A stretch of 64,000 nucleotides of DNA from the NCBI GenBank assembly GCA_033239125.1, contig BSWB01000004.1, positions 83,294,501-83,358,500 of the forward strand, given 5' to 3'. The translations under genes and the position numbers were made by a program. Position 1 is the first letter of the stretch, and each line of letters starts with the position of its first letter. The notes beneath the pieces are model-generated. The model did no database searches and was not told the origin of the DNA. It saw nothing but the letters and a program-made list of their open reading frames with translations. The stretch comes from Fagopyrum homotropicum. Taxonomy: Eukaryota > Streptophyta > Magnoliopsida > Caryophyllales > Polygonaceae. Positions 23,251-31,876 of the stretch are shown here, one piece after another.

Positions 23251-24463
23251 CCACCGACCAACAATTAAACCGGAACTAGGACGTAAACGAAGGACAACCA
23301 AGTGAAGGAAAACTCGAGACAACTTAAGAGGAATCAAGATGGAAGCATTACAAGAAAAGTGAGCAACATTAAAGTGTAGAAGCGGTTCTAATGAAGCCAT
23401 GACCAAACGACGACGAGACCAATGAAGATAACGAACTTAAGTTCTTCAAGAAGATGTGTGGACAACTAAGGATGCGAATTGAGGAGGAGAGGGAAACATT
23501 CTAACAAGGTTAAAGATGGTATTCCATTAAGATGTGTGGTTTTCTTTAGGTGCTCCTAAGCATTGGAGTCAAGACGAGAAGAGTGATCGAACCATTTGCT
23601 AAAGATTTAAGACACCGTAAGTTAAGTTTACGAGGTACCAATGAGAAGTGTCAACATTACGAGACTTATGAGGAGAAGGCGTGGTGGAGTTTCACATGGT
23701 AAAATTCCCCTAGAAGAGTTGACCAGTTTTTCCTTATAATGATAAGGAGAAGAAACACCAAGAAGGAGGAAATGTGTATAAATGATGATTCCAAGAAGAT
23801 GAAAGACGAAACCTGGGAGCTTTGATCGAGAGACTTAAGATATCAACCATGAGGAACGCGAATGGATACTAGCTAGTGCTATAATATTTGGGAGGGTGCA
23901 CTTGAAAGACATCAAGGAAGAATAGTTAAGACTATGAAAGGGAGTTATATCAAACAACAAGGCAAAGAAGATATAGTTATCTTAGAGAAGTGGAAGGAAG
24001 CGTGGAACGTAGAAAGAGTTAAGGAAGGGTGTGAATAGTGAAATGAGCAAGTGAAGTCTAAGACAGAGTACAGTGAGAGGGTAGCCATCAAGAGTATGGT
24101 AACATGGAGGATAAGAAGATGGTATCAAGGATCGGTAACAAGAGCTTGGAGAAGTTCGGTTCTAAGTTAATTGGTGACAGCCAAGAACGCACGTGTCCAG
24201 GTTGGCTATTGATGAGCGTAGATGAGAAGAGTAGGCAAGACAATGGCATGAAGGATCGGTAACAAGACCTTGGAAAATTTCGGGTGGCTCGGTGTAAGTA
24301 GTGAGGAAGTATGTCAACTAAGTACAATTGTCTTAATCAAGTAATATTGCATGGGATCAAAGAAAGTGAATGTAACAGACCACCTAGGGAGGGATTGTAA
24401 TGACCCTTTGCGACCTTCTTAGGTCATGAGAACGACATATGGGAGAACGACCCGGGTTAGAAG
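23251..24463 (+). mobile_element. Tekay-2 internal fragment, first part
   Basis: From about 23270 the sequence closely resembles 57690-58800 (+) and, in reverse complement, about 49930-48700. All three copies share stretches such as ACGTAAACGAAGGACAA and GTGATCGAACC. The third copy lies near a Tekay-type primer site and LTR, hence the assignment. It is dense in stops in every frame and I recognise no domain. It is interrupted at 24464 by a mini CRM element and resumes at 26797. It is inferred to be a decayed or never-coding internal region of a Tekay-like family. Confidence 0.6.
24459..24463. repeat. Target-site duplication AGAAG, left copy (mini CRM)
   Basis: AGAAG before the left LTR is repeated at 26792-26796 after the right LTR. 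Removing the element and one copy restores the match to the Tekay-2 copy at 58740-58830. Confidence 0.95.
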
Positions 24464-25142
24464 TGATGCGGAACCGAAGACGAAGAAGCTGATTGATGCT
24501 GATTTTAGATATCATTAGTTGTCTAATTGTATTTTTTTTAATTAGGATTAAGTGTGTTTATTTGGGGCCGGTTCACTTGCATTTTAAGAACCGGTTCAAT
24601 GCTTTATTTCCTTAGTTATTTTTAGTTTTATTAATTATTGGTTTAGTTTTATTTTAGTTTTAGCATTTGCCTATTTAAGGGAACTTCTCCCTCATTGTAA
24701 GACACGTTTGATGCATTGGATAAGCAGCCCTTGTGGTGTCCTTGATTGAACGTCTTTCCCTCTCGCTCTCCAATGGAGATTGGAGCCCGAGTTGAATGGT
24801 TCTTGTGAGATGGGTCTAGATTACTCGATGAGCGGGTTTTTCACATCATTTGCAATTGTGTTTTGGTTCTTTAGCCATGGTATTTTGCATTGTTTGGGTT
24901 GGGTTCCTCATAATCTGTCCATCGCCTTATAGACGAGAGGGTTGTGTCGTTCTTGGATTCGGTTCTTGATCGATCTAGTCCATGGGTTGTACCCGTTTGT
25001 GGTATTGGCTCTTGGCTGGTTGTATCAATGGGTTGGTTCAAGGCAGCATAGTTTACTCGCGTCCTATCTTTCCCTTTCGTTCTTTCTATTCCGCAACAGG
25101 TTGTTCGTCTAGGTCCAGTCTTCGTGGCTAATCCCCGTATCA
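24464..25142 (+). repeat. Mini CRM left LTR (679 bp)
   Basis: It starts TGATGCGGAACCGAAGACG and ends GGCTAATCCCCGTATCA, the same end as the CRM-A LTR. A TATTTAA sequence near 24673 is the likeliest TATA box, about 200 bases in. Confidence 0.94.
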
Positions 25143-25144
25143 AT

Positions 25145-25156
25145 TGGTATCAGAGC
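25145..25156 (+). other. Mini CRM primer-binding site, initiator tRNA-Met type
   Basis: TGGTATCAGAGC, two bases after the LTR end. The leader (25157-25738) then carries the 78-base segment shared with CRM-A and a GCC/CCA-rich stretch also resembling the CRM-A leader. Confidence 0.94.
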
Positions 25157-25738
25157 TAGTTGACGTTCAACCTACAAAAAGAGTCGGTAAATCATTCAAA
25201 AACCAAAAGTGTCTCGTTTTCTTGTTTGAGTCTTGCATTGTTCGAGTCTATTTCCGTTTCCATTTCTATTCTAAGTTTTGTTTGAGTCTTGCGAGTTTGT
25301 GCTTTTGTTTGCAAATTTTGGACGCCGGAACACCATCAAACCACCACGCGTACACCACCAACCTTTGTGCCTACACGTCCAAACATCCAAACAAGCCCTA
25401 AACATTCAAAAAAAAAAAAAAAGAGGGGCTGAATTTCGTCCAGCCTATTCATCACAACAACCCCACGTTTCCCCTACCCTCTTTCATCCACAAAATCATC
25501 CTTTCTGAATTCCTCTCTCTTAGTTGGCTATTTACTTGGTCAAACTCTATCTTCTTGCAACTAATTAGGATTTTCTTAGCATTTTGTTTTAATTTTTCTT
25601 TAATTCCAAAAGTAAGTTTCGAATTAGCTGGTTGTGTTTATTAGTTGCCTATTCTCTTCAAGTGCCCTAGCACTCGGCACCTCACCTTTTCTACAGCCTT
25701 CAACCACAGCCCTTGCAAGACGAAGACATCGGCCTCCC

Positions 25739-26167
25739 ATGGACACTTCATCAACCGATCGTGTTCCAGCCCGCAGAGGACGCCCACGCTCTAAGGCAAA
25801 CCGCAAGCCACCACCATCACGCCTTGATGTTGAGACCGATCGCCAAGCTCGGAAGAGGTCCAGTCATGCGGCCGGAACATGGTTTTGGGCCAAGATACCG
25901 CAGCGAGGCCGCCCTCGACTTGACGCGAACCCAAATGGTCTAGGGCCTTTTCGGGTCCTTGCCCGTGGGTTGGGTTATGTGCACATTCTTAACTGGCCGG
26001 ATGATATGGGTGATGTTGGTCGTGTCATTGCGTCGGAGTACCTCTACTCCGTATTGCCTCCATCAGAATTACCACAAGCTTCGGGGACGAAGCTTTTCCA
26101 AGAAGGAGAGAATGATGCGGAACCGAAGACGAAGAAGCTGATTGATGTTGATTTTAGATATCATTAG
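25739..26167 (+). CDS. Small protein of the mini CRM element, integrase C-terminus-like
   Basis: An open frame of 142 codons runs from an ATG at 25739 to a stop inside the right LTR; upstream the frame is open from about 25634. The N-terminal 60 residues are very rich in Arg, Pro and Lys. The middle reads GLGPFRVLARGLGYVHILNW, then PDDMGDVGRVIASEYLYSVLPP, matching the GPFKVLHKAGDNAYVLDLPDD ... FNVRDLSHFPP module of CRM-A integrase. The end FQEGEND passes the polypurine tract into the LTR (KTKKLIDVDFRYH). It keeps the GPY/F module only, with no catalytic core. Whether it is translated or useful is unknown; it may simply be what the deletion left. Confidence 0.66.
   Translation: MDTSSTDRVPARRGRPRSKANRKPPPSRLDVETDRQARKRSSHAAGTWFWAKIPQRGRPRLDANPNGLGPFRVLARGLGYVHILNWPDDMGDVGRVIASEYLYSVLPPSELPQASGTKLFQEGENDAEPKTKKLIDVDFRYH
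26100..26112 (+). other. Mini CRM polypurine tract
   Basis: AAGAAGGAGAGAA directly precedes the right LTR and overlaps the FQEGEND coding segment. Confidence 0.85.
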
Positions 26168-26791
26168 TTGTCTAATTGTATTTGTTTTAGTTAGGATTAA
26201 GTGTGTTTATTTGGGGCCGGTTCACTTGCATTTTAAGAACCGGTTCAATGCTTTATTTCCTTAGTTATTTTTAGTTTTATTAATTATTGGTTTAGTTTTA
26301 TTTTAGTTTTAGCATTTGCCTATTTAAGGGAACTTCTGCCTCATTGTAAGACACGTTTGATGCAATGGATAAGCAGCCCTTGTGGTGTCCTTGATTGAAC
26401 GTCTTTCCCTCTCACCCTCCAATGGAGATTGGAGCCCGAGTTGTATGGTTCTTGTGAGATGGGTCTAGATTACTCGATGAGCGGGTGTTTCACATCATTT
26501 GCAATTGTGTTTTCGTTCTTTAGCCATGGTGCTTTGCATTGTTTGGGTTGGGTTCCTCATAATCTGTCTATCGCCTTATAGACGAGAGGGTTGTGTCGTT
26601 CTTGGATTCGGTTCTTGATCGATCTAGTCCATGGGTTGTACCCGTTTGTGGTATTGGCTCTTGGCTGGTTGTATCAATGGGTTGGTTCAAGGCAGCATAG
26701 TTTTCTCGCCTCCTATCTTTCCCTTTCGTTCTTTCTATTCAGCAACAGGTTGTTCGTCTAGGTCCGTTCTTCGCGGCTACTCCTCATATCA
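26113..26791 (+). repeat. Mini CRM right LTR (679 bp)
   Basis: Aligns with the left LTR without gaps. Several differences cluster near the 3' end (CTACTCCTCATATCA for CTAATCCCCGTATCA). AGAAG follows. Confidence 0.94.
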
Positions 26792-27437
26792 AGAAGTTTT
26801 AAGTTTTGATCATGGTAAAGGGAACTAGTAGATCAAGAGGAAGGTAAGGTTTTCATTGCTTGTGGTGCGTAGACGGGAGTATAGTAAGATGGTGCATAAT
26901 ATGTTCGTTCTAATAAAATGGATGGTATGTCTTTGCGAGCAAAAGTTGATTCAGATGTTTTAGACTCACACAGAAGAGCCATGGTAGCTATGGCGGGAGG
27001 ACTTAGATTAGGGAAACACTGCAAGCTTAGAATATATGATGTAAATGCTTGGGAAGTAATGAGTGGATATTTCAGTGCTTGTGATTGGAGAGATTGGCCT
27101 AGCGTTCTCCATGGAGTATACTAGTACGGTTGTGAAGATTGTTCATGGAATATCAAGATATGCTTAAGGTGACCAACAAGAGTAAGAGAAGACCGAAGTT
27201 TTGAAGTTTGTTGTCTACATGAGATGTGCGAGAAGTATATGAAAAGCTTGAGATTAAGAGTCTTTGTTGTTGGATTGACGTTGCAAAAAGGGAATGAAGT
27301 GAGTTCTACACCTACTTGAAAAAAGGATGTTTATAGTGCAAGCTTACATAGAATGCAAGGAGTGTTTCCCTTATATTGTGCGATATAGTGGAAAGCGAAG
27401 AAGATAAGGTCAATTATTTTAAAGCACGGTTAAGTCC
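26792..27437 (+). mobile_element. Tekay-2 internal fragment, second part
   Basis: This continues the sequence cut at 24464 and again parallels 58830-59450; both have AGAAGACCGAAGTTTTGAAG after a GTGACCAA segment. No domain is recognised and stops are frequent. It ends near 27437-27450, where a CRM LTR begins; its last bases still resemble the parallel copy, so the LTR start may be slightly truncated. Confidence 0.6.
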
Positions 27438-28338
27438 TGTAGTTTGGATCATCTAAGCTAACTCCATCTTCACCACCTCAAGGGACTCTAACAAGAGTGC
27501 AAGCTAAACGTCAAGCTGAGATGGATGCTCGTTTCCTAAACATGGTCCATGAAGCTCAACCAAGCCCACCTTCATCAAGTCTAAGGACCATCTTGTGGTC
27601 AACCACGAACACATCCCAACCAATATGATTAATGGAGCTTAAATTGTATTTCTAGTTGCTGGGCAGGTTTTGGGACGCATTTCAAAGGACATACGGAGGC
27701 CTTGCAATCAGATACAAGGGATTTCACGTGTGTGAATGTGCATGGCTGGAACATTCATTTAAGTATGTGGACGTGAGAGGCTGAATAGGAGCGTTTAATT
27801 AGGCCCAATTGTGTTCTATGTTGCTGGGCTTTATTTAACTCTCTCTCAATGTAATTATTGTAATTAGTTTCTTTAACTGTTTTAGAAGAAAAGGTCTAGG
27901 ATGTATATAAAGCCTTTTCTCTCTTCTTTTGTAGTTAGACAAGTTTTATACAAGTTTTGTTGAGAGCATTTCAGAATTGAATCCAAGAGAATTCAATCAT
28001 TCTTGTCTCGTGAGTTTGTGTGTGTGATCTAGCTTTCTCGTTCTTGTGTATGTCAATCTCCTTCGGGATTGGTGTTGCAAGTCGAACAAGGCATCCTCTT
28101 CGTTCTCTCAATTCTCATATCGATTGTGTGGATTTGTAAGAAGCGGGGTCAAATCGTCACTGGTTTGGTTCTTGGATCTCGAATCCAAGGGTTCTATCAT
28201 TGTTCCTTTCGGTTCTTCTTGTCCCTTTTTGTTTTCTCGTTTTCATTGATGTCCATGTTTGTTAATCTCGTGTGTTTCTTCATTCTTCAGAATGGGTTAT
28301 TTGTCTAGATCCGTTCTTCGCGACTAATCCCTGTATCA
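27438..28338 (+). repeat. CRM-C 5' LTR (about 900 bp)
   Basis: The end CTAATCCCTGTATCA and the following primer site fix the 3' boundary. The 5' boundary is uncertain by about 12 bases. Near its start it keeps the LTR-coded integrase tail (GTLTRVQAKRQAEMDARFL). TATATAAA at 27904-27911 is the likely TATA box. Confidence 0.8.
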
Positions 28339-28340
28339 AT

Positions 28341-28352
28341 TGGTATTAGAGT
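28341..28352 (+). other. CRM-C primer-binding site, two substitutions
   Basis: TGGTATTAGAGT differs from TGGTATCAGAGC by two C-to-T changes. The leader runs to 29677, with an A-rich stretch at 28945-29035 and no recognised gene. Confidence 0.85.
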
Positions 28353-29677
28353 ATAGTTGACGTCCAACCACCAAAAAGAGTCGGTAAATCAATCATAAAA
28401 TCACAAAAAAGAGTCTGTTTTGATCATTGCAATTGATCATTGTCTTTTCTTTGAGTCTATTTCCGTTTCTCTCTTCTACTCTAAGCTTTGTTTGAGTCTA
28501 ACGAGTTTGTTCCTTGTTTGCGAGTTCTGGACACCAGAAACAACCATAGCACCAACACCAACCACCACCACACCACCATTTTTTCCTCAGCCACATTTGC
28601 CTCACTTGAACCAGTTGAACAAAAACCAAACGTGGCTGTTTCTTTTCCTGCGTCCAGTACACGCAGAATTGAAGTTGAAGTAGATTGTTTTCCTACATCC
28701 AATACACGCCGAAATTGGAGTTGATTCAACGTGTTTCCTACAAATCCGGCGTAGAGCTTGAAGCAGTTCTTTTCCTCCTACAGATCTTGCATGTTGAATT
28801 AGTTGCAACAATCTAGGAGCAGAGATATGATCTTATCCTGAAGATTTGCAGCAACTAGGCCCACGTTTATCTACAAACAAGAATTTGTTTTTTATTTCTT
28901 TCAAATTTTTGTTTATTCTTCTTTTGTGATTTCCTGAATTATAAATTAAAAAAAAAGAATAGAAAAGAAAAGAAAAAGTGTAAAAAAAAGAAGAAAGAAA
29001 TCCGAAATCAAAAAAAAAAGAAGAAGAAGAAAAGGAATCCGAATCATTTTCATTTCATTCTAGTCTTGCTATTTTATTTCATTCTTTCTTATTCTTAGTT
29101 TGTAATTAGTCTAGTGTTATTACATTCATTTTAGTGTTATTCAGCAACAAAGAGGACTTCAAGAAAGGACTTAAGTCAAGTATCTCGTCTCATTCGAAGG
29201 AAGAACCAAGCATCTCGTTGAACCTATCTAGCCACACCTAGCTATTGTCCATTTTCGGCCATCAAACACCATAGCTCAGCCTTCTTTAACCTCAACCTAC
29301 TGTGTATAGGGTTCACTTCTTGGGTCTTACGAGTAAGTTCTTTCAAAGCTTATCTTGAGTTCTAAATTTTTGAGTCATTTAGTTGCATATAACATTCGTG
29401 CAATTTTCCTTTCCGTTTGAGTCTTTTCTTCTATTTTGTTGAGTCAAACACGTTTTTTAGGTGACTGAAATTGAATCTTGTTTCTATCTAAAAGCTTTAG
29501 TTTGACTAGGCATCGAACTCATGTGAGGTTTTTGATTAGTACAAGACGAGCCATCAACAAGCTTGTACCATACCACTAGATAGTGAGAGAAACTTATTTT
29601 CTGAGTGATACACTTGCGAGGTGTCTTTTTTTATTAAACTAACCTAACGTGTTTGCAGGTGTTGAGTGTTTTGCATC

Positions 29678-30880
29678 ATGTCAGGGACTCCCGCAGGTTC
29701 AAAGAGCCCTGAGCCTATCACACCGGAGTTGTTCAGTCTCATCAAGAGCTTGAAAGATAGCATTGATGGGATAACTACAAGGATATCTACCTTGGAGACC
29801 TCTAGGTTGACCCCAGATTCTCGACCACTAGAGGTAACTTGGAGATAGGAGACAACTCGAGGGTGCAAAACCAAGGACAAGATCGAGTTCCCCTTCAAAG
29901 TCAGCAAGCTGCGTTCCAAGCAACAAGGAATTCGAATGTTCCGTAGCCTTCTAGGCATGGCCATGGTTTAGGCAACATTAATTCCCAACCTGGTTGGGGA
30001 AACCTTGCTTTTGAGGAGCATATTTATATCCCTTCTTCTCCAATTATTAATGATAATATTCCTAACTATCCTCACCAATTTCAGAATCTAGTTTATGATA
30101 ATATGCCTAACTATCCTCACCAATTTCAAAATCCAGTTTATGACCAGGAAGAGGAGAACGATAGGAAGAATGAGGAATGGAGACTGGAATGGATGCCTAA
30201 TGGACGGAGGAAGCGAGATCAGCCAAGGAGGCACCAAGAAGGGCGGCGTAATGATGAATGGAGACGTGAGCTCTATGGAGTCTAGCAAAGGAGAGACTGA
30301 GAACCGGAACATGAAGGTCTTGGCAAAGTGAAGGTGAAAGTCCATATTTTCGAGGGCAAATGTGATCCTGATGTGTATATGGCATGGGAGGCAAAGATAG
30401 AGCAAATATGGTCATGCCATAACTTTCCCGAACACAAAAAGGTACACTACGCAGCCCTTGAATTTATTGAACTATGCTATGATATGGTGGGATGATTTGG
30501 TGAAGGAAAGGAGAAGAACTTTGGATGCACCAGTAGCTACTTGGGAGCATATGAAGGCATTGATGAGAGCTCAATTTGTTCCCCAACACTATACAAGGGA
30601 ATTGAGGCAAATATTTGAGAACTTGAGGCAAGGATCAATGACTGTTGAGAAGACCTATAATGCCATGCAAATGGCCATGGTAAAGGCCAATGTGCGAGGA
30701 GATGAAGAATTAACAATGGCTAGGTATCTTCGTATCCTTAATTCAAGTTTTGGTAACGAAGTAGATCTTTTTCCCTATGGCTCTATGACAGAACTACTCC
30801 ATCTCGCAATCAAAGTTGAAAGGAAGATGAAAGCGAGAAATCAAGGAGGAAAGGCTTCTTATGGTGTCTCCAACTCTTGA
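29678..30880 (+). pseudogene. CRM-C gag remnant without zinc knuckle
   Basis: ATG at 29678 starts MSGTPAGSKSPEPITPELF, almost the same as CRM-A gag (MSGTPAGTPSPEPITPELF). A TAG at 29846 ends the first frame. A spacer rich in Asn, Pro and Tyr contains a 45-base in-frame duplication (30052-30141). The capsid restarts near 30310 as LGKVKVKVHIFEGKCDPDVYM; its longest clean stretch (about 30458-30880) reads NYAMIWWDDLVKERRRTLDA and on to LLHLAIKVERKMKARNQGGK. It then jumps to the protease N-terminus, so about 110 residues with the zinc knuckle are missing. Confidence 0.86.
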
Positions 30881-31876
30881 TAGTTAGGAGAACTTTGAGT
30901 GCACAACCTGGCCCTTGTGAGGATAACCAAAGAGAGAACTTGTTTCATACTAGGTGTTTGGTTATGGAAAAGGTGTGTAATATTATCATTGATGGTGGTA
31001 GTTGTTGCAACATTGCTAGTACTGAATTTATTTCTAAGTTGCAAATTCGTACATTTTGTCACCCTAGACTATATAAGCTGCATTGGATGAATGATTGTGG
31101 TGAATTGAAGGTTAATAGGCAAGCTAAGATCACTTTCACTCTAGGACACTATGAAGATAATGTTTTTTGTGATGTTGTGCCTATGCAAGCTTGCCATATG
31201 TTATTAGGCCATCCTTGGCAATATGATAGGAGAGTTATGCATGATGGTTTTGCTAGGTATTCATTTACTTTAATGAAAAAACTATTACTCTAAAACCTAT
31301 GACTTCGTTGTAGATTGCGGAGGCATTTGAGAAGAAGAAGGTGAGTGAGAAAGAGCAAGGACAAGCAAAGAAGGGGAACAAGTCATCGAGGCACCAAGAA
31401 CCTGCCATAGACACGTTCCCTAGCCAACAACCTAGTACTCTCTTGGTCACGCTCACAAATCAGACTCCTACGGCCTTGTTAGCTTCTAAACTTGAGTTCC
31501 GAAGTGAGTACCTACCCTTAGATTCCATATTGATGAGGTTATGTAAGTAGCTAACCTTAGTGAGTGAAGAAACAAGGCTATCATACCCCCTACCATGACA
31601 ACCATCCTAGAGGAGTTTAAGGATGTGTTTCCGGAAGAGATACCTAATGGCCTTCCACGTTTGAGAGGCATAGAGCATCAGATTGACTTTGTCCCCGGAG
31701 CTACACTTCCTAACAGACCGGCCTATAGGATGAACCCCAAGGAGAGTCAAGAGATCCGAACCCAAGTCCAAGACCTCCTAGAAAAGGGATATGTTAGAGA
31801 AAGTCTTAGCCCTTGCGTTGTTCCTGTCCTATTTAGTGCCTAAGAAGGACAACACTTGGAGAATGTGTGTTGATTG
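30881..31876 (+). pseudogene. CRM-C protease and RT N-terminus, cut by Tekay-2 LTR
   Basis: The frame starting near 30877 reads RENLFHTRCLVMEKVCN, IIDGGSCCNIASTEF (protease active site) and LLGHPWQYDRRVMHDGF to a stop at 31291. After frameshifts RT begins with EEFKDVFPEEIPNGLPRLRG, RPAYRMNPKESQEIRTQVQD and LEKGYVRESLSPCVVPVLF (31595-31830). It is cut right after the sequence for RMCVDC. No catalytic RT motif is reached. Confidence 0.86.

Larger units (their letters stand above)
24464..26791 (+). mobile_element. Mini CRM-type element, 2,328 bp, non-autonomous
   Basis: Two LTRs of exactly 679 bp flank only 970 bp of internal sequence. It has a primer site, a polypurine tract, a perfect AGAAG target duplication and one small open frame for an integrase-tail-like protein. 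Gag, protease, RT, RNase H and the integrase core are absent. By eye the LTRs differ at 22 of 679 sites (about 3%). The leader from 25159 to 25236 is identical to that of CRM-A, the likely family that supplied proteins. Small CRM derivatives without gag-pol are known in grasses (the noaCRR type of rice). Confidence 0.93.
27438..31876 (+). mobile_element. CRM-C, 5' half of a CRM-type element
   Basis: A forward CRM element with 5' LTR, primer site, leader, gag, protease and the first part of RT, cut inside RT by a Tekay-2 LTR at 31877. The rest of RT, integrase and 3' LTR are not found in the window. Gag and protease resemble CRM-A closely. The zinc-knuckle part of gag is deleted and several frameshifts are present. 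Confidence 0.86.

Noticed and set aside
24390..24410. PPT followed by an LTR start (GGGAGGGATTGTAATGACC)
   Set aside because: The sequence continues in parallel across this point in three Tekay-2 copies, so it is internal sequence, not an LTR boundary.
27438..27450. Target duplication for CRM-C
   Set aside because: The 3' end of CRM-C is not in the window, so it cannot be tested.
31872..31876. GATTG as half of a target duplication for the Tekay-2 LTR
   Set aside because: No matching GATTG with continuing CRM RT sequence was found after any Tekay-2 LTR to the right.
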